Part shown: one piece after another, positions 8,222 to 16,651 of the stretch | How the letters are laid out: the number at the start of each line of letters is the position of its first letter | How positions within the stretch are numbered: position 1 is the stretch's first letter | NCBI RefSeq assembly: GCF_000261365.1 | Contig: NZ_AJVC01000003.1 | Span: 1,364,001 to 1,428,000, forward strand | Direction: 5' to 3' | Length of the DNA: 64,000 nt | Source of the DNA: Herbaspirillum sp. GW103 | Lineage (GTDB): Bacteria > Pseudomonadota > Gammaproteobacteria > Burkholderiales > Burkholderiaceae_D | Translations under genes and position numbers: made by a program | The notes under the pieces: generated by a model | Databases searched by the model: none | Told to the model about the DNA's origin: nothing | What the model saw: the letters and a program-made list of their open reading frames with translations, nothing else

Positions 8222-8992
8222 ATGACAGAACGACACTCTTCTTCCGCTCCTTCCCTCCAGCGTTTCCTGCGCGCCCGCATGGCGCGTGACCACCACCTCG
8301 GACTGCCGCTCACCACGGGCCTGATGGCCGTGCTGGCCACGGCCATGCTGTTTGCGCTGATCGCCTATGAGGTCAGCAGCAAGGGAGAACTTACGCGCCT
8401 GGATCAGCAACTGGCAGACTGGTTCAACCAGCATGCCTTCTCCCCCTTGACCGAACTGGTGCTCGGCTATACGCATCTGCACGGCACCATCGGCGTGCTG
8501 CTCATGGGTGGACTTCTGCTCTGGCACATGGTCCGCAAACAGCGCTGGGCCTGGGTCACCGACCTGCTGCTGGTGCTGCCCGGCGGCATGCTGTGCAATT
8601 TCACGCTCAAGCACATCTTCGCGCGCCTGCGTCCCAGCTTTGAGGACCCCATCCTGGTGTTGCACAGCTACAGTTTTCCCAGTGGACACACCATCGGTGC
8701 CACCCTGCTCTACGCCATGCTGGCCGCCTACCTGCTCAACCAGCCGGGCGTGACGGCGGCCATCGGCGCACGCCTGAAGACCGGCGAGCGCGGCGTGCAG
8801 GCCGCCGTCCTCGGCGCAGCCCTGCTGCTGGTGGCGCTGACCGCCTTCAGCCGGGTCTACCTGGGCGCGCATTTCCTGAGCGACGTGCTGGGTGCGATGC
8901 TGCTGGGTACAGCCTGGTTCGCGCTGTGGACGACCGTGGTGTTCACATGGCAGCGGCACTATTGCGCGCAGCCGCGCTCCAACGGGCTCTGA
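8222..8992 (+). CDS. PAP2-family phosphatase (membrane lipid phosphatase type)
   Basis: 256-residue membrane protein carrying the three PAP2 phosphatase motifs: KHIFARLRP (130-138), PSGH (153-156) and SRVYLGAHFLSD (210-221). About five or six hydrophobic segments place the active site at the outer face of the inner membrane. Members remove phosphate from phosphatidic acid, phosphatidylglycerol phosphate or undecaprenyl pyrophosphate; I cannot say which applies. It is followed after 23 bases by a lipid kinase and then a metallophosphoesterase, which suggests a lipid phosphate cycle. A GAGG lies about a dozen bases before the ATG. Confidence 0.92.
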   Translation: MTERHSSSAPSLQRFLRARMARDHHLGLPLTTGLMAVLATAMLFALIAYEVSSKGELTRLDQQLADWFNQHAFSPLTELVLGYTHLHGTIGVLLMGGLLLWHMVRKQRWAWVTDLLLVLPGGMLCNFTLKHIFARLRPSFEDPILVLHSYSFPSGHTIGATLLYAMLAAYLLNQPGVTAAIGARLKTGERGVQAAVLGAALLLVALTAFSRVYLGAHFLSDVLGAMLLGTAWFALWTTVVFTWQRHYCAQPRSNGL

Positions 8993-9015
8993 AACCACCT
9001 TCCCACTCCCCGCGG

Positions 9016-10044
9016 ATGACAGAACAAGACACGACCCAGGCATTGCCCACCCACCATGGCCATCCCGACCCGGCAAGCCGCCCTGACGTGGTAGCCGCCA
9101 TCAACGCGCGCGCCGGGGGCGGCCACGCCGAAGAACTGGCGGCCCATATCACCGAGGCATTTGCACGTCATGGCCTGCACGCCGTGGTGCATCTGGCACG
9201 CAGCGGCGAAGACATGCTCCAGACTGCGCGCACTGCCGTGCGCGACAAGATCGCCGTAGTCGCCGTGGGCGGTGGCGATGGCAGCGTCAATGCGGTGGCC
9301 TCGATCCTGCTGGCTGATCCGCACTGCCAGAGTGCGCTGGGCGTGTTGCCGCTGGGTACGCTGAATCACTTCGCCAAGGACCTCAACATCCCGCTGACGC
9401 TGGACGAGGCCATCGCCAACATCGCCACCGGGCGCAGGCTCAAGGTCGACAGCGGCGAGGTCAATGGCGCGCCCTTCATCAACAATTCCAGCCTGGGTCT
9501 CTATCCCGACATCGTGCGCGAACGCGAGAAGCAGCAGGCGCGCCTGGGCCGGGGAAAATGGCTGGCCTTCACCTGGGCCGCCATGGGGGCGCTGCGGCGC
9601 TACCCCTTCCTGCGGGTGCGGCTGTCCATCGATGGCAAGGAACATTGGCGGCGCACGCCCTTCGTCTTCATCGGCAACAACGAATACCTGATGAGCGGCC
9701 TGGACATCGGCAAGCGCTCCACCCTCACCAAGGGCCAACTGAGTCTCTACGTCTGCCACCGCACCGGACGCTGGGGCCTGCTGCGCTTGGCCCTGCATGC
9801 GCTGTTCGGTCGCCTGCAGCAAGCGCAGGACTTCGACGTGCTGACCTGCAGCGAGATCCACATCGAGACCCATAAAAAGCGCATGCGCGTGGCCACCGAT
9901 GGCGAAGTCAATCTGATGCAGACCCCGCTGCACTACCGCATCCGTCCAGCCTCGCTGACGGTGATCGTGCCGCAGGCCGCGGTGCCGGAAACCGGCAACG
10001 ACAGCCCACCCGGACTGCTCGACAAATTGCTGGGGGAGAACTGA
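9016..10044 (+). CDS. Diacylglycerol/lipid kinase family protein
   Basis: 342 residues with the DAGK catalytic fold. The nucleotide loop GGGDGSVN is at 85-92 and PLGTLNHFAKDL at 112-123, the two hallmarks of the DagK/YegS group. Such enzymes phosphorylate diacylglycerol or a related lipid at the inner membrane. No Shine-Dalgarno sequence is clear before the ATG at 9016; an earlier in-frame ATG at 8926 would overlap the PAP2 gene and add an unconserved stretch. Its TGA overlaps the next gene's ATG by one base, which indicates translational coupling to the phosphoesterase. Paired with PAP2, it would run the opposite reaction on a lipid phosphate. Confidence 0.9.
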   Translation: MTEQDTTQALPTHHGHPDPASRPDVVAAINARAGGGHAEELAAHITEAFARHGLHAVVHLARSGEDMLQTARTAVRDKIAVVAVGGGDGSVNAVASILLADPHCQSALGVLPLGTLNHFAKDLNIPLTLDEAIANIATGRRLKVDSGEVNGAPFINNSSLGLYPDIVREREKQQARLGRGKWLAFTWAAMGALRRYPFLRVRLSIDGKEHWRRTPFVFIGNNEYLMSGLDIGKRSTLTKGQLSLYVCHRTGRWGLLRLALHALFGRLQQAQDFDVLTCSEIHIETHKKRMRVATDGEVNLMQTPLHYRIRPASLTVIVPQAAVPETGNDSPPGLLDKLLGEN

Positions 10045-10877
10045 TGCGCACCCTCATCCATCTGTCGGACCTGCATTTCGGACGCACCGATCCCGAGATC
10101 ATCGAACCCCTGATTGCCCAGGTGCATGAGTTGCAGCCAGACCTGGTGGTGGTCTCCGGCGACCTGACCCAGCGCGCGCGCAGCAGCCAGTTCAAGCAGG
10201 CCAGGCAGTTTCTGGATGCCCTGCCGCTCCCCCGGCTGGTGGTGCCGGGCAATCATGACGTGCCGCTCTTCAACGTGGCCGCACGCCTGATGCAGCCGCT
10301 GCGCAAGTACAAGCGCCACATCACCGCCGATCTGCAGCCGCGCTATGTCGATGATGAAATCGCCGTGGTCGGCATCAACACCGCCCGCTCACTGACCATC
10401 CAGGATGGCCGCGTCAATGATCGCCAGATCGAACTGGCGCGGCGCGAGCTGGCCGCGGTGGGCGATCACCTGGTCAAGATCATCGTCACCCACCACCCCT
10501 TCGACCTGCCGCCGGGCCCGCAGCATCATGGCCTGGTCGGCCAGGCGGTACCGGCCATGCGCGCCTTCGCGCTGTGCGGGGCCGATCTGCTGCTGGCCGG
10601 TCACGTGCATACCAGTTCGGCCGTCAGCAGCGCCGGGCGTTATCACATCCCCGGTTATTCGGCCCTGGTGGTGCAGGCGGGCACGGCCACCTCCACCCGT
10701 GGCCGCGGCGAGAGCAATTCCTTCAACGTGCTGCAGGTGGAGGCACACCAGATTGTGGTGCATCGACTGGGCTGGCAGCCCGAAGTGAAGAGTTTTGCGC
10801 TGGCCGCGTCGCAGACCTTCGTGCAACGCGGCAGTGAGTGGTTCGAGCAGAGCGCCGACGGCCAGCGCTGTGAATGA
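10044..10877 (+). CDS. Calcineurin-like metallophosphoesterase
   Basis: 277-residue class III phosphodiesterase-like protein. The di-metal ligands are all visible: D9 and H11 (LSDLHFG), D40 (SGDLT), N70 and H71 (GNHD), H150 (VTHHPF), and H187 and H189 (AGHVH). The family includes CpdA-type cyclic nucleotide phosphodiesterases and LpxH-type lipid pyrophosphatases. Its genetic coupling to a lipid kinase favours a phospholipid-derived substrate, but this is inference. The start overlaps the kinase stop (TGATG). Its stop abuts that of the convergent PepSY gene with no bases between them. Confidence 0.92.
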   Translation: MRTLIHLSDLHFGRTDPEIIEPLIAQVHELQPDLVVVSGDLTQRARSSQFKQARQFLDALPLPRLVVPGNHDVPLFNVAARLMQPLRKYKRHITADLQPRYVDDEIAVVGINTARSLTIQDGRVNDRQIELARRELAAVGDHLVKIIVTHHPFDLPPGPQHHGLVGQAVPAMRAFALCGADLLLAGHVHTSSAVSSAGRYHIPGYSALVVQAGTATSTRGRGESNSFNVLQVEAHQIVVHRLGWQPEVKSFALAASQTFVQRGSEWFEQSADGQRCE

Positions 10878-12317
10878 TCAGACCGTAGCGCGGCCAGCGC
10901 GGGTATAACGGATCACATCCACCAGCAGGAACAGCAACAAGCTTGCGCCCATCAGTGGCAGGCTCCATCCCAGCAACAGCGCCAGCACCGCCAGCGTTGC
11001 ACGCTGCACCGGCGCCAGCCGCATCACGGCCTGGATCAAGGGCGCCAGGCTGGCGCCTGCGGCCGGGCGGCGACGCCACCACATCATGTAGCCCAACACG
11101 ATCAAGCCGGTCAGGGCCACCCCGAAGAGCGCCATCAGGATCTGGTTCGCGACGCCGAACAGTACGCCCATGTGCGCATCCACCCCCCAGCGGATCAGCT
11201 TGGCGATCAACGGGAAATCCGCAAAATCGGCCCGGCTGGTGATGGCCATGCGATCCGCATCGATGGCCACCGTATCCACCCGGGTCGGCCAGGAGCGATC
11301 CACCTCGCGCACCACCCAGGCCTGGTGCGCCGCACGTGGCGGACGAATCTCGATATCGGCCGCGTCGATGCCGCCGGCGCGGGCAATCTGCTGCACCATG
11401 TCGAAGCGGGCCGGGTCACCGGCCTCGGGCATCGGCATCGGCATGCCATGCGCGCCCATGTGATCGGCGTGCTCACCCATGGACATGGCCGCTGCGCCAG
11501 GCTGCAACTGCGTCGACACCGATGGCGTGATCCAGCCCAGTTGGGTACGCATCTGGCCCACGCGCTCACCGGCCCAGCGTGACCAAGTCAGTCCGGTGGC
11601 CGAGAAAAACACCAGTCCGAGCACGATCCACAAGCCCACCAGCGTATGGATGCGGCGCACGTTCAGCGGTCGCGCTACGCGCGCTGGGGCGCCGGTACGC
11701 CGCCGCCGACCGCGCCACCACAACCACACTCCGCCCAGCGCAGCCAGCCACAGCCAGGAAGCGGCCAGTTCGCTGTAGTTGCGGCCCAGCTCGCCCAGCA
11801 TCAGGTTGCGGTGCAGGTAATCCAGCGTGGTCCGCAGCGGCAGCACGCCACTGGTGCCATAGACAATCAGATCGCCCTTGACCTGCAGGCTCACCGGATC
11901 GACGAAGATGGCCCGGCTCTCCGAATCGCCCAGACCGGGCTGGCTGAACATCACACGGGTATTCCATCCGGCGGCCCTGGCCGGTCGCACCGCGAACAGC
12001 CGCGCCTGCGGCCCCAGGAATGCCTGCGCGGCGGCCACCTGCTCGGCCAGCGGCCTGGCCTGGCCCGAGCTCTGGTTGTAGAGCTGGGTGGCATAGAGAT
12101 GCGATTCGATCTGCGGGGTCAGTACGTAGAGCGTGCCGGTCAGCGCCGCCACCAGCACGAAGGGACCGACGAACAGACCGATGTAGAAGTGCAGGCGCAA
12201 CAGCACCGCATGCAGGGCCGAGGGTGTCGCAGTGGCCGTACGGGCGGTCGGGCTGGCAGCGGTGGCGGGCGGGGAGGTGGTGGTCATGGCGGGGAGGATG
12301 GCGGGTGCCATCGACAT
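10878..12317 (-). CDS. PepSY-domain inner membrane protein
   Basis: 479-residue protein of the PepSY-associated TM helix (PiuB-like) family. It has a membrane segment near residues 35-60 (LHFYIGLFVGPFVLVAALTG), a long periplasmic part, then further segments and a polar cytoplasmic loop (WWRGRRRR). The family is linked to siderophore or ferric-reductase functions. An unusual His/Met-rich stretch around residues 275-300 (GEHADHMGAHGMPMPMP) lies between PepSY modules and could bind copper or iron. Start choice is uncertain: neither the ATG at 12315-12317 nor the one at 12285-12287 has a clear ribosome site. Confidence 0.85.
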   Translation of the reverse strand: MSMAPAILPAMTTTSPPATAASPTARTATATPSALHAVLLRLHFYIGLFVGPFVLVAALTGTLYVLTPQIESHLYATQLYNQSSGQARPLAEQVAAAQAFLGPQARLFAVRPARAAGWNTRVMFSQPGLGDSESRAIFVDPVSLQVKGDLIVYGTSGVLPLRTTLDYLHRNLMLGELGRNYSELAASWLWLAALGGVWLWWRGRRRRTGAPARVARPLNVRRIHTLVGLWIVLGLVFFSATGLTWSRWAGERVGQMRTQLGWITPSVSTQLQPGAAAMSMGEHADHMGAHGMPMPMPEAGDPARFDMVQQIARAGGIDAADIEIRPPRAAHQAWVVREVDRSWPTRVDTVAIDADRMAITSRADFADFPLIAKLIRWGVDAHMGVLFGVANQILMALFGVALTGLIVLGYMMWWRRRPAAGASLAPLIQAVMRLAPVQRATLAVLALLLGWSLPLMGASLLLFLLVDVIRYTRAGRATV

Positions 12318-12394
12318 GGATCAGGAGAACAGGGTCGCGATTGTAGGCCCTGCGGTGGCCCCTGCGAATGTGACAATTTGTCGCAGCGCCAATG

Positions 12395-12428
12395 CAAAAG
12401 AGCCGACGGAGGGATCCGTGCGGCTCTT
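12395..12428 (-). terminator. Rho-independent terminator of the 74-residue protein gene
   Basis: AAGAGCCG (12398-12405) pairs with CGGCTCTT (12421-12428), and ACGGA pairs with TCCGT inside with one bulge. Read on the minus strand, the stem is followed by TTTT. It separates the small gene from the PepSY gene downstream. Confidence 0.85.
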
Positions 12429-12473
12429 CTTGCCTGTGCCCTGCAGCGCCGTGAAGACGGCGTCCGGTGGGGA

Positions 12474-12698
12474 TCACATGGGATTTTCGTCGATCCAGTC
12501 GCCCGAAAAATCGAGGATGTAGGCGATCGCCTCGTCTTCGGTATCGAATTCATTGGTGGGCGCCTTGCGCTGGTAACGCAGCTTGCCACTGCCATCCTTG
12601 CCTTCGTGAATCACGAAGCAAGCCATGAATTTGCCGTTGTCGAGCTTCTTGATCTCCGGGATGACGGCGTTTCCCCTGTACGGGAAGATCTGGGACAT
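12474..12698 (-). CDS. Conserved small protein of unknown function (74 residues)
   Basis: Short acidic-ended protein beginning MSQIFPYRGNAVIPEIKKL and ending DWIDENPM. The start ATG is at 12696-12698 with a near-perfect AAGGAGGT site nine bases upstream, one of the best in the window, so it is likely well translated. It has no membrane segment or known motif; the pattern of a basic beta-rich first half (residues 10-45) and an acidic helix (EFDTEDEAIAYILDFS) suggests a small alpha/beta fold. It is monocistronic, with its own terminator. It lies between the PepSY gene and the divergent zinc-response operon but shows no zinc ligands. Confidence 0.82.
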   Translation of the reverse strand: MSQIFPYRGNAVIPEIKKLDNGKFMACFVIHEGKDGSGKLRYQRKAPTNEFDTEDEAIAYILDFSGDWIDENPM

Positions 12699-12820
12699 GT
12701 GATGAAACCTCCTTGTTGCGAGGCGCAATGCTAGCACAAGCGCGGTTTTCCTACCGGCAGCCGGCACGCCGCCATCCCCTGCCGGGGAGACGACTACGCA
12801 ATGCAGCATGCCGCCCCTAT

Positions 12821-12863
12821 TTGCAACATTGTTGCATTTGTGAGATATTCGCAACTCAGTTGC
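12821..12863 (+). promoter_or_regulatory. Probable Zur-type operators over the zigA promoter
   Basis: Two palindromes lie in front of the GTPase gene: TGCAACATTGTTGCA (12822-12836) and GCAACTCAGTTGC (12851-12863), centres 28 bases apart. A possible promoter with TTGCAA (12821-12826), a 17-base spacer and GATATT (12844-12849) is overlapped by the first and followed by the second. The genes behind it are those expected under zinc starvation, so Zur is the likely repressor. The palindromes are seen directly; the repressor's identity is inferred. Confidence 0.65.
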
Positions 12864-12934
12864 ATTCACGCCGTTTTAGCCCATTCGCAGACGGCGACTT
12901 TCCCCGTCCACCCTTGCCCTGATTTCACACTCCC

Positions 12935-14149
12935 ATGACCTCCCCCCAACGCCAGCCCGGCGACCGCCGGCTTCCCGTGACGGTGCTTTCCGGCTTCCTC
13001 GGTGCCGGCAAGACCACTCTGCTCAACCACATCCTGCACAACCGTGAAGGCCGCCGCGTGGCGGTGATCGTCAATGACATGTCGGAAGTCAACATCGATG
13101 CGGCCCTGGTGCGCGATGGCGGCGCCGATCTCTCGCGTACGGAAGAAAAGCTGGTGGAGATGAGCAATGGCTGCATCTGCTGCACCCTGCGCGAAGATCT
13201 CTTGATGGAAGTGCGCAAGCTGGCGCGCGAACGCCGTTTCGATCAGCTGGTGATCGAGTCGACCGGCATCTCCGAACCCTTGCCGGTGGCCGAGACCTTC
13301 ACGTTCACCGATGACGAGGGTGCCAGCCTGTCCGATGTGGCGCGGCTGGACACCATGGTCACGGTGGTCGATGCCTTCAATTTCCTCAAGGACTACAGCT
13401 CTCAGGACAGCCTGCAGGAGCGTGGTGAATCAATGGGCGAGGAAGACAGCCGCACCGTGGTCGACCTGCTCATCGAGCAGATCGAATTCTGCGACGTGAT
13501 CGTGCTCAACAAGCTGGATCTGGTCTCGCCGCTGGACCTGGAGCGGCTGCACGCCATCTTGCACAAGCTCAATCCGCGTGCGCGCATCGTCACCGCGCAG
13601 TTCGGCAAGGTCGCGCTGGACCAGGTGTTGAACACCGGCCTGTTCGATTTCGAACAAGCCGGCCAGGCCCCCGGATGGCTACAGGAACTGCGCGGCGAGC
13701 ACATCCCGGAGAGCGAGCAGTACGGCATCACCAGCTTCGCCTGGCGCGCACGCCGACCCATGAATGCGCAGCGCTTCTTCGATCTGATCAATAGCGAATG
13801 GCCCGGCGTGGTGCGCTCCAAGGGATTCTTCTGGCTCGCCACACGCCCGGCCCATGCGGGTTCGTGGTCGCAGGCCGGTGCCGTCTGCCGTCACGGACTG
13901 GCCGGCAAATGGTGGGCCGCCGTACCGCGCGAGAAGTGGCCGCAGGATCAGGAATCCATCGATTTCATCCTGGAACAGTGGGATGACAATGTCGGCGATG
14001 CGCGCCAGGAGTTGGTCTTGATCGGCATGGACATGGATCAGGCGGCATTGACCACCAAGCTCGAAGCCTGCCTGCTCACCGATGCCGAGATGGCGCAAGG
14101 GCCGATGGGCTGGGCGCGCATGAGCGATCCCTTCCCCGCCTGGGAGTGA
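12935..14149 (+). CDS. zigA: COG0523 zinc-chaperone-type GTPase (ZigA-like)
   Basis: 404-residue G3E GTPase of the CobW/COG0523 family. The Walker [10 protein letters not shown] is at 20-28, the metal-binding C-x-C-C at 80-83 (NGCICCTL), NKLDL gives guanine specificity, and a CobW C-terminal domain follows. Family members called ZigA, YeiR or ZNG1 are thought to deliver zinc to client proteins under scarcity. Two palindromes of Zur type lie upstream, and the next gene is the zinc-independent FolE2, a well-known pairing. The downstream GTG start lies six bases past this gene's stop. Cobalt or nickel roles of other CobW proteins are less likely given folE2. Confidence 0.9.
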   Translation: MTSPQRQPGDRRLPVTVLSGFLGAGKTTLLNHILHNREGRRVAVIVNDMSEVNIDAALVRDGGADLSRTEEKLVEMSNGCICCTLREDLLMEVRKLARERRFDQLVIESTGISEPLPVAETFTFTDDEGASLSDVARLDTMVTVVDAFNFLKDYSSQDSLQERGESMGEEDSRTVVDLLIEQIEFCDVIVLNKLDLVSPLDLERLHAILHKLNPRARIVTAQFGKVALDQVLNTGLFDFEQAGQAPGWLQELRGEHIPESEQYGITSFAWRARRPMNAQRFFDLINSEWPGVVRSKGFFWLATRPAHAGSWSQAGAVCRHGLAGKWWAAVPREKWPQDQESIDFILEQWDDNVGDARQELVLIGMDMDQAALTTKLEACLLTDAEMAQGPMGWARMSDPFPAWE

Positions 14150-14154
14150 TCGGC

Positions 14155-15081
14155 GTGGCCCTGCTCCATCAACGTAGTCCCCTGCCCGACGTCGCCCGTG
14201 ATGAACCCGCCAGCATCGCCCTGCCCCTGCATTGGGTAGGCATGTGCGGCATCGCCCTGCCGTTGCGGCTGGAAGACGGCACCCGCTTGCCCGCCAGCGC
14301 CGAGGTCGCGGTGGACCTGCCCGATCCGCAGGCCAAGGGCATCCACATGTCGCGACTGTACCTGCTGCTGGATGCCTTCGCGCAACGATCAGGTCTGACG
14401 CCCGCCGCCGTGCATGCGCTGCTGCGGCAGATGCGGGAGAGCCACACCGATTGCCGGTCACGTGCCGCGTTGCTGCGACTGGACTTCGCCTTGCTGCAGC
14501 AGCGGGCCGCGCTGGTCACGCCGGATCTGACGGGCTGGAAGAGCTATCCGGTCAGCCTGTCAGCGCAATTGCGCGATGACACGCTCGATATCCGTCTGAA
14601 GGTGAGCGTCGCCTATTCTTCCACTTGCCCCTGCTCGGCAGCGCTATCGCGACAGGCCTTGCAGGATGCCTTTGCCGCTGACTTCGCGCAGCAGGAGGTC
14701 ATCGGTCGCGAGGTCGCGCTGGGCTGGCTCGCGCGCCATGCGAGTGTGGCCACGCCACACAGCCAGCGCAGTCAGGCCGAGCTGAGCATTGCGGTCGGCG
14801 GCGATGCCGCGCAGTTCCCGCTGGTGGCATTGATCGATACCGCCGAAGCAGCACTGGGCACGGCCGTGCAGACCGCAGTGCGACGCGCTGACGAACAAGC
14901 CTTCGCTCTGGCCAACGGCGCCAATCTGATGTACGTGGAAGATGCGGCACGCCGCCTGCAACAGGCGCTGGAAGCGCGCTTTGCCGCGTGCTCGGTACGC
15001 GTGTCGCACTTTGAGAGCCTGCATGCGCACGATGCCGTGGCGACCGCTGCCACGCCTGGCTGGCAGGAGCCGCTGCGCTGA
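14155..15081 (+). CDS. folE2: GTP cyclohydrolase FolE2 (type IB)
   Basis: 308-residue GTP cyclohydrolase IB, which makes 7,8-dihydroneopterin triphosphate, the first step toward folate. Unlike FolE it does not depend strictly on zinc and replaces it when zinc is short. Family marks are MSRLY, SSTCPCSAALS with the metal-binding cysteine, RSQAE, and the C-terminal ESLHAHDAVA. I place the start at GTG 14155 because GGAG at 14143-14146 lies eight bases upstream; another in-frame GTG at 14146 overlaps the previous stop. It is the second gene of the zigA operon, and its stop overlaps the next gene's ATG. Confidence 0.93.
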   Translation: MALLHQRSPLPDVARDEPASIALPLHWVGMCGIALPLRLEDGTRLPASAEVAVDLPDPQAKGIHMSRLYLLLDAFAQRSGLTPAAVHALLRQMRESHTDCRSRAALLRLDFALLQQRAALVTPDLTGWKSYPVSLSAQLRDDTLDIRLKVSVAYSSTCPCSAALSRQALQDAFAADFAQQEVIGREVALGWLARHASVATPHSQRSQAELSIAVGGDAAQFPLVALIDTAEAALGTAVQTAVRRADEQAFALANGANLMYVEDAARRLQQALEARFAACSVRVSHFESLHAHDAVATAATPGWQEPLR

Positions 15082-16127
15082 TGCCGGGCCGCTGCGACTG
15101 GCAGCGCCGCCCGAACCGGGGTATCGTTGCCCTTTCCGCTTCCTCTGTGTGCCACCCGATGACGTCCGATTCCCTTCCCTCTTCCCTGCGCAGGCTGCAA
15201 TATGCGGCCTTCGCCCCCGGCCCGCGCATGCTGGTCCTCGGTGCCGTGCACGGCAATGAAACCTGCGGTACCCAGGCCATCGCCCGCCTGCAGCACGAAC
15301 TCGACAGCGGGCAACTGCGCCTGCAGCGCGGCCTGCTGACGCTGGTGCCGGTGACCAATCCGCTGGCCTACCAAAAGCAGCAACGCCAGGGCGACCGTAA
15401 CCTGAACCGTAACCTGCGCCCGCACCCGGCCCCCGCCAACTTCGAGGACCAGCTCTGCAACGTGCTCTGTCCGTGGATCGATGAACACGAGATCCTGCTC
15501 GACCTGCATTCCTTCCATACCGGCGGCATGCCCTTTGCGATGCTCGGCCCGGAAGACAATGGCGGCGAGGTCGAACCCTTTGCGCATGGGGCCGCCGAAG
15601 CGCGCATGGTGGCGCACCTGGGCTGCCAGCGCGTGGTGGAAGGATGGATGGGGGCCTATGTGCGCGGGGTGGAGCGCCGCCGCCAGCAAGGCCATGCGGT
15701 TTCTCCCGACCTGCTGGACCGCCAGTATGGCGTGGGCACCACCGAATACGCGCGCAGCAAGGGTTTATACGGCGTGACCCTGGAATGTGGTCAGCACGAT
15801 GATCCGCAAGCGCCGCAAGTCGCCTATCACGCCATCCTCCAGACACTGGCCCTGCACGGCATGATCGATGTGCCCCTGCAACCGCCGCTGGCCGACATCC
15901 AGCTGATCCGCCTGGTGGACGTGATCGACATGGAACATGCCGAGGACCGCTTCACCCGGGAATGGTCCAGCTTTGACCGCGTACACCAGGGCCAGTTGAT
16001 CGGCCACCGGCACAGCGGCCAGGCGGTGCTGGCGCCGGGCGACGGCTACATCGTCTTCCCCAACCCGCGCGCCCTGCCGGGCAATGAATGGTTCTACTTC
16101 GGGGTCGACAGCCAGCGCCGGCTGTGA
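15081..16127 (+). CDS. M14-fold succinylglutamate desuccinylase/aspartoacylase-like enzyme
   Basis: Up to 348 residues of the AstE/AspA metal hydrolase family. Metal ligands are H and E of GAVHGNETCGT and H of DLHSFHTGG; the catalytic glutamate is in TLECGQHDD. Such enzymes cut N-acyl groups from amino acids. The ATG at 15081 overlaps the folE2 stop (TGATG) with AGGAG eleven bases upstream; an alternative ATG at 15159 gives 322 residues and starts closer to the family's conserved region. As third gene of a zinc-starvation operon, a predicted zinc enzyme is surprising. It could use another metal, or be a client of the GTPase. The function in this context is unknown. Confidence 0.85.
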   Translation: MPGRCDWQRRPNRGIVALSASSVCHPMTSDSLPSSLRRLQYAAFAPGPRMLVLGAVHGNETCGTQAIARLQHELDSGQLRLQRGLLTLVPVTNPLAYQKQQRQGDRNLNRNLRPHPAPANFEDQLCNVLCPWIDEHEILLDLHSFHTGGMPFAMLGPEDNGGEVEPFAHGAAEARMVAHLGCQRVVEGWMGAYVRGVERRRQQGHAVSPDLLDRQYGVGTTEYARSKGLYGVTLECGQHDDPQAPQVAYHAILQTLALHGMIDVPLQPPLADIQLIRLVDVIDMEHAEDRFTREWSSFDRVHQGQLIGHRHSGQAVLAPGDGYIVFPNPRALPGNEWFYFGVDSQRRL

Positions 16128-16140
16128 AGTCGCAAGCGCT

Positions 16141-16623
16141 TCAGCAGTCCAGTGCGTAGAAGCGGGAATCGACCACCATCACCGGGAAGGCAGGCGGCAG
16201 CGTGCTCTTCTCGATGAGCCGGAAACCGTTTTTCTCGTAGAAGCGATGCGCCGCCAGGAACTTGTCGGTGGTGCCCAGGAAAATCTGACGCAGGCCCTGC
16301 GCGCGCGCCCAGGCGATGGCTCCGTCCAGCAGGCGCGCGGCCGTACCATGCTCCTTGCCGCGATGGCTGGCCGCCACGAACATCTTGCGCAGTGCCACCT
16401 GGGCGTTGCCGATATCGAGCAGGGAGATGGTGCCCACCACCTTGCCACCATCGAGCGCGACCCAGAAATTGCCATGGCCCTTCTGGTAAAAACCGGCAAT
16501 ATCCTTCAGGTCGGGCTGCCCCTCCAGGGTGATGGGAATGCCGAACTCTTCCTGCTGGATCGGCAGGATGACATCGACCACGCCCTGTGCGTGTTCCGGA
16601 CGATAAGCTTGAATCTCGATCAT
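16141..16623 (-). CDS. GNAT family N-acetyltransferase
   Basis: 160-residue GNAT enzyme, with the acetyl-CoA loop in motif A (residues about 78-96, VALRKMFVAASHRGKEHGTAARLL) and the C-terminal HRFYEKNGFRLIEKSTLP typical of the fold. The acceptor substrate is unknown. It lies 28 bases after another GNAT gene on the same strand, and that short gap holds a perfect 15-base AT palindrome (16634-16648), so the two may not be simply co-transcribed. It converges with the M14 gene, whose stop is 13 bases away. Confidence 0.88.
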   Translation of the reverse strand: MIEIQAYRPEHAQGVVDVILPIQQEEFGIPITLEGQPDLKDIAGFYQKGHGNFWVALDGGKVVGTISLLDIGNAQVALRKMFVAASHRGKEHGTAARLLDGAIAWARAQGLRQIFLGTTDKFLAAHRFYEKNGFRLIEKSTLPPAFPVMVVDSRFYALDC

Positions 16624-16633
16624 GGTTAATCTT

Positions 16634-16648
16634 TATAAATGATTTATA
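16634..16648. promoter_or_regulatory. AT palindrome in front of the GNAT gene at 16141-16623
   Basis: TATAAATGATTTATA is a perfect 7-1-7 palindrome, in a short AT-rich island between two GC-rich GNAT genes. It lies 11 bases before the start codon at 16621-16623. It could be an operator, a -10 region (TATAAA on the minus strand), or both. Confidence 0.4.
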
Positions 16649-16651
16649 GCG

